A stretch of 7,863 nucleotides of DNA from RUG11462 sp051877275. GTDB lineage: Bacteria; Bacillota; Clostridia; Oscillospirales; Acutalibacteraceae. Shown here in pieces: positions 1 to 6,313 of the stretch. A program made the position numbers and the translations under genes. The notes beneath the pieces are model-generated. The model did no database searches. It was not told the origin of the DNA and saw only the letters and a program-made list of their open reading frames with translations. Location: positions 1-7,863 of the forward strand of contig JBJEIS010000183.1 of NCBI GenBank assembly GCA_051877275.1, written 5' to 3'. How positions within the stretch are numbered: position 1 is the stretch's first letter; every line of letters begins with the position of its first letter.

Positions 1-135
1 ATATAGGCTCGCTCTTTTATATTTTCCATAGAGTTTTAACTTGCAAACAGGAATTTTATAACTGATTATCTTTCTCTTAAAATAATATTAGTTAAAATAA
101 CATTTTTAACAAACAACAAAAACTTCATAGTATTA

Positions 136-165
136 TTGACAAAATTAATCATAAACTAATACAAA
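136..165 (+). promoter_or_regulatory. Promoter of the small YtxH-like gene
   Basis: A perfect -35 box TTGACA lies at 136-141. Eighteen bases on, TACAAA at 160-165 is a 4/6 match to the -10 box. Transcription would begin near 172, giving a leader of only about 17 bases before the TTG start at 189. No operator or riboswitch-like fold is evident in the AT-rich DNA upstream (1-135). The -35 box is convincing; the exact -10 box is less certain. Confidence 0.55.
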
Positions 166-173
166 CACAATAT

Positions 174-183
174 GAAAGGATGA
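174..183 (+). promoter_or_regulatory. Shine-Dalgarno site that selects a TTG start
   Basis: GAAAGGATGA matches an extended anti-SD complement (AAAGGAggTGA-like). The ATG at 180-182 lies inside this element, so it cannot be properly spaced for initiation. The in-frame TTG at 189-191 sits eight bases after AAAGGA, the ideal distance, and is therefore the likelier start. Confidence 0.6.
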
Positions 184-188
184 TTAAT

Positions 189-368
189 TTGTCAAGATCG
201 GTTTCTTCATTTTTAAAGGGAGTCGGAACAGGCGCAGCAATCGGCGCGGTTACGGTAGCGGCTGTAAGCGGAATGAAGGTTTCAAATAAATCCGCCAGAA
301 AAAAGATAAGTAATGCTGTCAAAACCGCCTCCGATTTCATGGACAATATCTCTTATATGCTTAAATAA
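189..368 (+). CDS. Small YtxH-like membrane-associated protein (59 aa)
   Basis: This is a tiny basic protein of unknown function. After a short polar start (SRSVSSFLKG) comes a Gly/Ala/Val-rich hydrophobic stretch (about residues 11-28, GVGTGAAIGAVTVAAVSG). A Lys/Ser-rich amphipathic tail follows (SNKSARKKISNAVKTASDF) and the protein ends in YMLK. A glycine-rich membrane segment followed by a KSxKxRKK-type basic helix is the layout of small YtxH-domain proteins, which are envelope or stress associated in Firmicutes; that assignment is inferred from pattern only. The TTG at 189 is preferred because the Shine-Dalgarno sequence covers the upstream in-frame ATG at 180, which would give 62 residues. 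The gene stands alone, with its own TTGACA promoter and a hairpin terminator immediately after the stop. It converges on the LCP-like gene. Confidence 0.75.
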   Translation: MSRSVSSFLKGVGTGAAIGAVTVAAVSGMKVSNKSARKKISNAVKTASDFMDNISYMLK

Positions 369-369
369 C

Positions 370-406
370 AAAAATACTGCCGTAAAAAATTACGGCAGTA
401 TTTTTT
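370..406. terminator. Bidirectional intrinsic terminator between convergent genes
   Basis: A perfect 16-bp stem (370-385 with 390-405) encloses an AAAA loop. Its core is TACTGCCGTAA/TTACGGCAGTA, flanked by A-tracts on the left and T-tracts on the right, so it can terminate transcripts from both strands. It lies two bases after the TAA of the small gene. On the other strand, the stop codon of the LCP-like gene (TTA at 405-407 on the plus strand) begins at the edge of the stem. Confidence 0.93.
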
Positions 407-1274
407 ATTGATAAAACTTTTCAATTTTAACCTTTGCAACTTCACTGTCTTTAAAATCAATATCTGCTCTTATTGCAGGAGCTTCAACATTTAAAAAGGT
501 TCTAAACTGTAAGCTGAAATTATTTACTTCAACAATTGAAATATCGGTTTCAAGGCTGTTTGCAACCTTTTTATAAATGCTAACAATTGTTTCGGGGTCT
601 AATGTAGAACAATACTCATTTAAAAGAGAAACCAATAATTCTTCTCTTTTTTCGGCTTTTTCAGCAGCACTGCTCCAACCGTTATACCGCAAATACTGGC
701 AATACTGATTACCATTCAGCTTTTGCTTGCCCTTAACAAGATTAGTAACCAAATTGCCTTCTTTGTTTTCGTACTGCATTTTTTCGGTTATCTCGTAATC
801 AATGCCTCCCAGACTGTCAACAAAACGCTCAACCTCTGAAAGACTGCATTTTATATATCGCTGAACAGATATGCCGTATTGATTTACAACAGCGCTGCGC
901 ACATATGACGCAGAACCATACTCAAAAAGATTTTTAACAGTATCGGTTTTTTCGGGTGCGGTAAGCTTAATATTGGCCGGAATTTCCGTTACGGTTATAT
1001 TTTTCATCTCAAAATCAAAACCGACAAGCAAAAACTGTGGGTCAATATCTTCATTATCCTCATCAACAACAGTAACCAATACATTTACAGCTTCATTTGT
1101 TTGATTTGCGATATCATCTTTAACTGTATTATTTTTTTCAAGTCCTTTTATATAAGCAAATGTAAAAATTCCGCCTGCCAGCAAGCAAACTACAAGCAAA
1201 ACCCATAAAACAGCTATAAAAACTTTAAGCTTTCCTGTTTTTTCATTTGCACTGTAATAATTATTTTCAGACAT
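405..1274 (-). CDS. Degenerate LytR-CpsA-Psr (LCP) domain protein, probably non-catalytic
   Basis: This is a 289-residue single-pass membrane protein: a short cytoplasmic N-terminus, one transmembrane helix (about 17-41), and an extracellular LCP-like domain (about 60-215). LCP enzymes transfer glycopolymers such as teichoic acids from a lipid pyrophosphate carrier to peptidoglycan. The match is visible in SAVVNQYGISVQRYIKCSL, then FVDSLGGIDYEI (151-162) and KQKLNGNQYCQYLRY (183-197), which follow the family's GGI and LtGeqALaYxR blocks. The pyrophosphate-binding residues have decayed: SIPRD appears as TEIPANI (96-102), and YxRxR keeps only R196, with N198 in place of the second arginine. The DxGRxxRQ block is not recognisable; KREE (209-212) sits there. 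It is the last gene of the minus operon, eight bases after the pseudo-ATPase gene, with an AGTAGG Shine-Dalgarno that includes that gene's TAG stop. A binding or regulatory role is inferred. Confidence 0.8.
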   Translation of the reverse strand: MSENNYYSANEKTGKLKVFIAVLWVLLVVCLLAGGIFTFAYIKGLEKNNTVKDDIANQTNEAVNVLVTVVDEDNEDIDPQFLLVGFDFEMKNITVTEIPANIKLTAPEKTDTVKNLFEYGSASYVRSAVVNQYGISVQRYIKCSLSEVERFVDSLGGIDYEITEKMQYENKEGNLVTNLVKGKQKLNGNQYCQYLRYNGWSSAAEKAEKREELLVSLLNEYCSTLDPETIVSIYKKVANSLETDISIVEVNNFSLQFRTFLNVEAPAIRADIDFKDSEVAKVKIEKFYQ

Positions 1275-1282
1275 TGTAAAAC

Positions 1283-4258
1283 CTACTTAATTCTTTTTAT
1301 AAATGATGGTATTAAATGAGCGATAACCGCCACCGCAAACTGATAACCAATTATGTTCAACGGTGTAATATACTCAAATCCCTTGCCTAAAACAGCGCAG
1401 CCAATAGCGCAAACAAAACCTAATACAGTAAACAAAATTTGAATGATAACTACTGCTGAAAGCTTTTTCATCAACTTTTTACAAGCAACAACAAGTGAAG
1501 CAAAAGCAGTCGAATTACCGCTGAAAGCAGCTGTACCCTCGCCGTTTTTGGCAGGTCTTGTGATTTCATCATAATGCTCTGCCGCCTGTGATTCCATTAC
1601 AACAACATAATCTGACGGAATTTCAAAAACTCTCTCGATCAATTCAGGCGTAATGTTAGGATCATTAGTCTTAACCGCAATTGCAATATTATTTTCAACA
1701 AGGTCAAAAAGTTCATCCTCAATATCCGGATCAACCGACTTGTATTTAACAGCAAACATTCCGCAAACTTCATCTTCAACCGCAGTATAAACTACGAAAA
1801 ATCCGCCTTTTTTTGCCTTAGCCTCAAGAGAATCATCAGAAAGTCCGTAAATGCCGTAAGAATCAATAAACTTACGATTGCCGATTCTCACCATTTTGCC
1901 GTCAACTTTACCGCTCAATCCCAATCCGTCTTCATAAACAATATCTGAAATCGGAGGAAGCATTTTTCTTCTGCCGTCGATAATTTTATCAAAAACATCA
2001 GCAAGCGGGCCGCCCGCATTAATTGTAAGCGCTGCTGATTTTAATATAATATCCTCAATAGAAACATCTCCGAATGCACGCAAGCTCAAAAGTTCAACTG
2101 CACCGGCAGGAAAAACATCCTCGGCGTCAATAGCAACGCAATCAACGTCTGAAAACTCTTTTACCGCCTCATAGCCTGTGAGAAGCGCCTCTTTGCTTCG
2201 CATAATTCCAGCGGCTTTTTTCAAAGGCGAATTTATAGATAAAATTGCAGAAACAGGAACAGCTAAAATTGAAACTGCAGCTGCATATGTTAATGCAGAA
2301 ACGATGTCGCCTGTCATAAAATAAGTAGCAACAAGCGTAGCAACCGACACCAAAAGACTTATCGGTGCAAAAATTCTAGAAAATCTGTCAGAAGGGTCTT
2401 CACAATATGAATTTCTCAAATAGTTATGAAGATTAATAACGCTTTTTGATACTGCGGTATTCGGCACGCCGATAAACTCATCATTCTCAAGCATTTCGCC
2501 CATTCTCTCATCAGCGGTAAACAAAACCTGTTTAGGAGTTGTGGTAGCCACTAACCTAAAATTGCTTTTTACTCTCGAAACCATAGATTTTTTGCCCAGC
2601 AACGACAAAATATATCCGAAAATCAATGTCGAAGTGAAAAACGGAAGCTTACCTGCTGCCGCAGTAAAATCAGGTACAAAAGCTATAACACTTTGTGCAA
2701 TGACAAAAAGAGAGGCCACAGACAAAGCCGAATCAGAATCAGGTTTAAATCTTATTAAAGAACCAAGCCCTCTGAAAAAGCTTGAAATATTGATAATTAG
2801 AGCTACTGCCAGTATCGCAATATTTGCAACTAAAAATCCTGTTAAATTCTGACTCTGTGAAATTTCATAAATTAATTCAATATTAAAGCTCGGCAAAATT
2901 CCTGAAATCACCGCAACGATAAACGTTAAAATACTGAAAGTCAGCCTTCTGGTGATTTTTGAATAGCTTAATTCAAGGTCAGCCCTTACCGGCTCTTCAT
3001 CATCAATAGTGGTATAATCGTCAATAACGTCGTTTTCATCAGCGGCGTCTTCCGAAAAGTCGAAAGAAACTTCTTCTATTCGACGCATTCTTTTTCTTGC
3101 AAAGCCTTTTTTGGACTGGTCTTTATCATCAGCCAAATCATCTTTTTCAACTTCTTTTTTTATTTCAAAGTTTTCATCAAAAGGAACAGATTTTACTTCT
3201 TCAGATTCAACTTTCGGCTGAATCTTATTGTTAAGCACGTCAGGCTCTTTAACTTCTTTTTCTTTTCTTGTATAATCATTGCTCAAAGCGTCAAAAAGCT
3301 CGTCCGCCTGTGCTTTTGCTTCGGTTTTAACCGCAGTGTTCGACTCCTGCTTTTTAAAAGCCGCAAAGCTGTCATTTGAATCTCTGCTCTCTGCTTTCTT
3401 TTTCTTTGATTTAGTTAAATCCTTGATTCTATCATTAAATCTTAAAGAAGCAGAATCACCCATATCATTACTGTTAATCTCATCGGGCTTTAAAAGATGG
3501 TCAGGCTTATGTTCTCTTTTAACCGAAATATCGCTTTCTAAAAATTCAACAGACTCATTAGAAGCTTCGATTTTTTCGTTGTTAACCTGTTCTTTAGGCT
3601 CATTTTCAACAGTCTTTTTAGGTTTGAAAGCGTCATCCGAATTCTGCTGAGTTATTGCATCCTGCAATTCTCTTTTTTCATATACAACAGTATTTTCTAA
3701 CTCTTCCTGTTGCTCTTGTTTTTTCTCTTTTTTTCTGCCGAAAACAGATGATTTTTCTTTTTTATCTGATTTAATTTCTTCTAAATCAGATTCAGCCTGT
3801 GGTTTTGGCGCTTCATCAGGTTTAGTTTTTTCTTCGGTTTTTACCGCAGAAGCACTTTCATTCTTTTCGGTTTCTTCTGCTATATCTTTTTTTACAGGCT
3901 CATCTGAAACAGGCTTATTTTCAAGCGCTGAATCATCAGAAAATTTTAAATTTTGTGAAGCCGAGCTTTGTTCAATACTGCGAAAGAAATCTTCGGTACT
4001 CATTTTCAAAATATCAAAGCTGTCATTCTCTTCGTCATCATTTTTATCAATATCTTCAGGAAGAAATGATTCGGATTCATTTAAATCTTTATTAATCACT
4101 TCTTCAGGCTTTTTGAAATCTTCATTAATCTCACTTGGCTGTGCAGATTTTTCAGTCGACACAGCGTTAGATTTTTTTAAATCTTTAGCAATATAATGGT
4201 CGCTGTTCATCGACTTAACTTCATTGAGTATATCCTCAACCGAAAATTTTTCGCTCAT
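1283..4258 (-). CDS. P1B-type ATPase-like pseudoenzyme with long disordered N-terminal tail (991 aa)
   Basis: Residues 1-431 are rich in Glu, Lys, Asp and Ser, with no hydrophobic core, and probably form a disordered cytoplasmic tail; the one motif-like start is FSVEDILNEVKSM. Then follow eight predicted helices in P1B order: 441-458, 474-493, 511-529, 540-555, a short loop, 630-648, 654-676, a ~255-residue cytoplasmic region, 935-957 and 966-987. Family resemblance is clear at SDRFSRIFAPISLL (623-636), EALLTGYEAVKEF (690-702) and the N-domain (GLGLSGKVDGKMVRIGNRKF, 778-797). Essential motifs are gone: CPC reads VPV (667-669), DKTGT reads DAEDV (D711 kept), TGD reads TND (864-866), the HP histidine is glycine (GGPLA, 749-753), and no TGE or GDGxND is present. 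Ion pumping is therefore unlikely, and an automatic 'cation ATPase' label would mislead. The function is unknown; scaffolding or nucleotide sensing is possible. It lies between rlmB and the LCP-like gene. Confidence 0.85.
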   Translation of the reverse strand: MSEKFSVEDILNEVKSMNSDHYIAKDLKKSNAVSTEKSAQPSEINEDFKKPEEVINKDLNESESFLPEDIDKNDDEENDSFDILKMSTEDFFRSIEQSSASQNLKFSDDSALENKPVSDEPVKKDIAEETEKNESASAVKTEEKTKPDEAPKPQAESDLEEIKSDKKEKSSVFGRKKEKKQEQQEELENTVVYEKRELQDAITQQNSDDAFKPKKTVENEPKEQVNNEKIEASNESVEFLESDISVKREHKPDHLLKPDEINSNDMGDSASLRFNDRIKDLTKSKKKKAESRDSNDSFAAFKKQESNTAVKTEAKAQADELFDALSNDYTRKEKEVKEPDVLNNKIQPKVESEEVKSVPFDENFEIKKEVEKDDLADDKDQSKKGFARKRMRRIEEVSFDFSEDAADENDVIDDYTTIDDEEPVRADLELSYSKITRRLTFSILTFIVAVISGILPSFNIELIYEISQSQNLTGFLVANIAILAVALIINISSFFRGLGSLIRFKPDSDSALSVASLFVIAQSVIAFVPDFTAAAGKLPFFTSTLIFGYILSLLGKKSMVSRVKSNFRLVATTTPKQVLFTADERMGEMLENDEFIGVPNTAVSKSVINLHNYLRNSYCEDPSDRFSRIFAPISLLVSVATLVATYFMTGDIVSALTYAAAVSILAVPVSAILSINSPLKKAAGIMRSKEALLTGYEAVKEFSDVDCVAIDAEDVFPAGAVELLSLRAFGDVSIEDIILKSAALTINAGGPLADVFDKIIDGRRKMLPPISDIVYEDGLGLSGKVDGKMVRIGNRKFIDSYGIYGLSDDSLEAKAKKGGFFVVYTAVEDEVCGMFAVKYKSVDPDIEDELFDLVENNIAIAVKTNDPNITPELIERVFEIPSDYVVVMESQAAEHYDEITRPAKNGEGTAAFSGNSTAFASLVVACKKLMKKLSAVVIIQILFTVLGFVCAIGCAVLGKGFEYITPLNIIGYQFAVAVIAHLIPSFIKRIK

Positions 4259-4266
4259 CACTACAA

Positions 4267-4272
4267 CTCCTT
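4267..4272 (-). promoter_or_regulatory. Shine-Dalgarno site deciding between GTG 4261 and ATG 4258
   Basis: AAGGAG on the minus strand overlaps the TAA stop of rlmB (4271-4273). It lies five bases before a GTG (4259-4261) and eight bases before the adjacent in-frame ATG (4256-4258). The ATG has the better spacing and codon, so the pseudo-ATPase gene is started there; a GTG start would add one residue. Overlap of stop and Shine-Dalgarno suggests coupled translation. Confidence 0.7.
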
Positions 4273-5026
4273 ATTTATCAAAATTACGGCTTTTAACAAC
4301 ACTATACATAGAAATGCCTGCAGCCACAGAGGCATTAAGTGAATTTATCTTACCAAACATAGGAATTTTCACACAGAAATCGCATTTTTCTTTAACCAAT
4401 CTTCCTATTCCTTTGCCTTCATTGCCGATAACCAGCGCACAAGCACTTTTAAAATCGGTTTCAAAAATATTTTCGCCGTTCATATCCGTACCGTAAATCC
4501 AAACGCCGTTTTCTTTAAGCGTATCAATTGCGGAAACCAAATTTGAAACGCGTGCAACTTTAACATATTCAGCCGCGCCGCATGCGGTTTTGTAAACAGT
4601 ATTGTTTATACCGACACTTCTGCGCTTGGGAATAATAATTCCGTGAACACCGCTTGCCTCGGCAGTACGAATAATTGCACCTAAATTATGCGGGTCCTCG
4701 ATTTCATCCAAAATCAAAATAAAAGGCGGCTTATTATCTTTTTTAGCCGTTTCTAAAATTTCCTCAACGGTTGAATACTCGCCGGAAGAAACAACAATAG
4801 CCACGCCTTGATGATTTACACCCGGCAGCTTTAAATCAAGCTTTTGTCTGGGCATTTCCTTAATCGGAATATGTCTTTTCTTGCATTCTGCGATAATCGG
4901 AACAACTGAACCGCCTGCTCCCTTGGCAACCATTAAAAATTCAATTTCTCTTCCCGAACGAAGCACCTCATTAACAGCATTTCTGCCGGCAACAACATCA
5001 CTCGGAATTTTATCATTAAAAGGCAT
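4271..5026 (-). CDS. rlmB: RlmB/TrmH-family 23S rRNA (guanosine-2'-O-)-methyltransferase
   Basis: A SPOUT-class SAM-dependent enzyme that 2'-O-methylates a guanosine in rRNA (G2251 of 23S rRNA for E. coli RlmB). At 251 residues it has the usual family length. Residues 10-80 form the L30e-like substrate-binding domain (VVAGRNAVNEVL ... GVNHQGVAIVV). The catalytic domain carries all three SPOUT motifs: DEIEDPHNLGAIIRTAE (107-123, with N114 and R120), LVIGNEGKGIG (199-209, with E203), and IPMFGKINSLNASVAAG (221-237), which contribute to the knotted SAM site and dimer interface. The start at ATG 5024-5026 follows AAAGAG with seven bases of spacing and matches the family N-terminus. An upstream extension of 24 residues to 5098 is open but reads through the promoter and is rejected. 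It is the first gene of the minus operon. The family is certain; the exact target nucleotide is not. Confidence 0.93.
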   Translation of the reverse strand: MPFNDKIPSDVVAGRNAVNEVLRSGREIEFLMVAKGAGGSVVPIIAECKKRHIPIKEMPRQKLDLKLPGVNHQGVAIVVSSGEYSTVEEILETAKKDNKPPFILILDEIEDPHNLGAIIRTAEASGVHGIIIPKRRSVGINNTVYKTACGAAEYVKVARVSNLVSAIDTLKENGVWIYGTDMNGENIFETDFKSACALVIGNEGKGIGRLVKEKCDFCVKIPMFGKINSLNASVAAGISMYSVVKSRNFDK

Positions 5027-5066
5027 ATTTTTACTCTTTCTATATATACTTATATAATTATAGTTT

Positions 5067-5095
5067 ATTATAACATAAAAGCTTTTAAATTTAAA
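5067..5095 (-). promoter_or_regulatory. Promoter of the rlmB operon
   Basis: On the minus strand, TTTAAA (5090-5095, 4/6 to the -35 box) is followed by 17 bases and a perfect TATAAT (5067-5072). The start of transcription would be near 5060, leaving a leader of about 34 bases. A second TATAAT at 5057-5062 has no -35 partner at the right distance. It sits back to back with the plus-strand promoter. Confidence 0.55.
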
Positions 5096-5132
5096 CACCT
5101 AAAATAAAAGTTTTTAATATTTTTATTTCCCA

Positions 5133-5161
5133 TTGATAAAAGCATAATTTTGTAGTATAAT
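5133..5161 (+). promoter_or_regulatory. Near-consensus promoter of the acyltransferase-glycosyltransferase pair
   Basis: TTGATA (5133-5138, 5/6 to the -35 box), a 17-base spacer, and TATAAT (5156-5161, 6/6) form the best promoter in the window. Transcription would start near 5168, leaving an untranslated leader of about 60 bases in which no obvious hairpin or riboswitch is seen. The strength of the boxes suggests constitutive vegetative expression. Confidence 0.8.
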
Positions 5162-5213
5162 TACTAATTATTGCAATTAACTAATAATTTACTTTTCATA
5201 TGTACGATAAAAA

Positions 5214-5220
5214 AGGGGAA
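5214..5220 (+). promoter_or_regulatory. Shine-Dalgarno site fixing the acyltransferase start
   Basis: AGGGGAA lies nine bases (counted from the last G) before the ATG at 5228. A TTG at 5171 is in frame but has no Shine-Dalgarno and would lie almost on the predicted transcription start, so it is rejected. Confidence 0.65.
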
Positions 5221-5227
5221 GTGCAAC

Positions 5228-6313
5228 ATGAAAAAGGAATCCGGTATCGCCTTAATTTCAAAATACCGCAGTGCATTAATGGGCTTTGCCGCTCTGTGGA
5301 TTTTAATGACGCATGAATGGCAGATTATTTCTTCTGAATCAAGTTGGTTTAATCCGACCGAAGCTTTTATTAAAAGAATCGGGTTTTGCGGTGTTGATAT
5401 TTTCTTTCTGCTTTCGGGAATGGGTCTCACTTATGCTATCAAAAAAAGCAGTTTACCGAGATTTTACTTTAACCGCTTAAAGCGAATTCTCGTGCCGTTT
5501 GTCGCGGTAGCTGCTATTATCACTCTGGTTGATAATTGGACCTTAGACTGCTTTTTAAAGAATATTTCCGGTATAAATTTTTATACTGTAAATATATATT
5601 CATTTCTTTGGTTTGTGCCTGCGATTTTAACTTTTTATTTAATTTTTCCGCTGTATTATCATATATTTTCAAAAGCAAAAAGTAAAGTTTTATTTACCTG
5701 CGGTGTAATCGTTTTATGGCTCCTTGCTTCTATGGTTTTGCGCGGTACTTTGAGAGAAGATTTATATGGATTTACTAACAGGATACCAATATTTTTAATT
5801 GGTATCCTACTCGGTTGGCTTTGCCAGAACAGAAGAATAGATTTTTCAAAAGGAAGCTGGCTGTTTTTTGCGCTTACATTAGTCTTAGGTTTATATCTAA
5901 GCTATCAAACGAACATAAATGGGCTTGAAATTTTAGTACCTGTTTCAAACTGCTGTATCCCGAATATTCTCATATCCGTATCATTATCATTTTTACTTTC
6001 CAAACTATTTGATTTATTATATAATTTCTTTGCAACAAAATGGCTTTCGATTGCACTAACTAAGTTTTTAGGCTTTTTCGGCATGATAAGCTTTGAATTT
6101 TACTGTATTCAGGAATGGCTGGCTGAAAAAATGCTACCTACCCTTACTCAAAAATTTCCAAATGCAGTTACAAACCTTGTATTGCTGGTTTCAGTAACTC
6201 TTTGCGGACTTGCCTTGTATTTTACAAACAAAGGCTTTATATGGTGTATTGATAAAATCGACAAAGCAATATTTAAAAATAGTGAAAGGAAATCAAAAAT
6301 CAATGGAAATTAA
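5228..6313 (+). CDS. Acyltransferase family 3 (OafA/YrhL-like) integral membrane protein
   Basis: This is a 361-residue polytopic membrane protein with about ten hydrophobic segments. AT3 proteins move acyl groups, usually acetyl or succinyl, from a cytoplasmic donor to a sugar of an extracellular glycan. Visible family marks are RSALMGFAALWILMTHEW (14-31), carrying the conserved histidine H29; GFCGVDIFFLLSGMGLTYA (52-70), matching the GvdlFFvlSG block; FNRLKRILVP (81-90), with the RxxR pair; LWFVPAILTFYLIFPLYY (127-144); and a late ISFEFYCIQEW (287-297), where the frequent histidine is Q295. The C-terminal tail is short and basic, with no SGNH hydrolase domain, so it is the stand-alone type. 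It is the first gene after a strong promoter and overlaps the following glycosyltransferase gene by 11 bases, suggesting that both act on the same surface polymer. Substrate and acyl group cannot be told from sequence. Confidence 0.87.
   Translation: MKKESGIALISKYRSALMGFAALWILMTHEWQIISSESSWFNPTEAFIKRIGFCGVDIFFLLSGMGLTYAIKKSSLPRFYFNRLKRILVPFVAVAAIITLVDNWTLDCFLKNISGINFYTVNIYSFLWFVPAILTFYLIFPLYYHIFSKAKSKVLFTCGVIVLWLLASMVLRGTLREDLYGFTNRIPIFLIGILLGWLCQNRRIDFSKGSWLFFALTLVLGLYLSYQTNINGLEILVPVSNCCIPNILISVSLSFLLSKLFDLLYNFFATKWLSIALTKFLGFFGMISFEFYCIQEWLAEKMLPTLTQKFPNAVTNLVLLVSVTLCGLALYFTNKGFIWCIDKIDKAIFKNSERKSKINGN
5780..5808. repeat. Perfect 11-bp inverted repeat inside the acyltransferase gene
   Basis: AGGATACCAAT (5780-5790) and its exact complement ATTGGTATCCT (5798-5808) flank a seven-base AT-only loop. 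The repeat lies in the codons for NRIPIFLIGILL, a membrane segment. It is not followed by a T-tract, so it does not look like a terminator. It may be a coincidental mRNA hairpin. Confidence 0.7.

Noticed and set aside
1..29. Possible N-terminus of a divergent minus-strand gene (MENIKERAY... from an ATG at 27-29)
   Set aside because: Only nine codons are visible, and there is no Shine-Dalgarno in the 20 bases before it. Two plus-strand frames are also open to the edge over similar lengths, so none can be preferred.
149..346. Minus-strand 65-codon open frame opposite the small gene
   Set aside because: It overlaps the promoter, Shine-Dalgarno and body of the plus-strand gene and has no start signals of its own; it is an antisense shadow.
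2541..2852. Plus-strand 103-codon open frame
   Set aside because: It lies entirely inside the pseudo-ATPase gene on the other strand; no Shine-Dalgarno or family resemblance.
3279..3650. Plus-strand 123-codon open frame rich in Leu, Ser and Phe
   Set aside because: This composition is what the complement of a Glu/Lys/Asp-rich coding region produces; it is a shadow of the disordered tail.
1283..4258. Functional heavy-metal transporting P1B ATPase
   Set aside because: Overall layout fits, but the phosphorylation, metal-binding, actuator and magnesium motifs are all replaced or missing.
1283..4258. Pseudogene in decay
   Set aside because: The frame is intact over about 990 codons without a frameshift or internal stop, with good translation signals and an organised operon, so selection appears to maintain it.
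4224..4496. Plus-strand 90-codon open frame across the rlmB/pseudo-ATPase junction
   Set aside because: It is antisense to two well-supported genes, with no initiation signals.
5027..5098. 24-residue N-terminal extension of RlmB
   Set aside because: It would start upstream of the -10 box of the operon promoter, and its sequence (Tyr/Ile/Asn-rich) is translated AT-rich promoter DNA; ATG 5026 has a Shine-Dalgarno and fits the family.
5164..5430. Minus-strand 88-codon open frame
   Set aside because: It overlaps the plus-strand leader and the start of the acyltransferase gene, with no coding signature.
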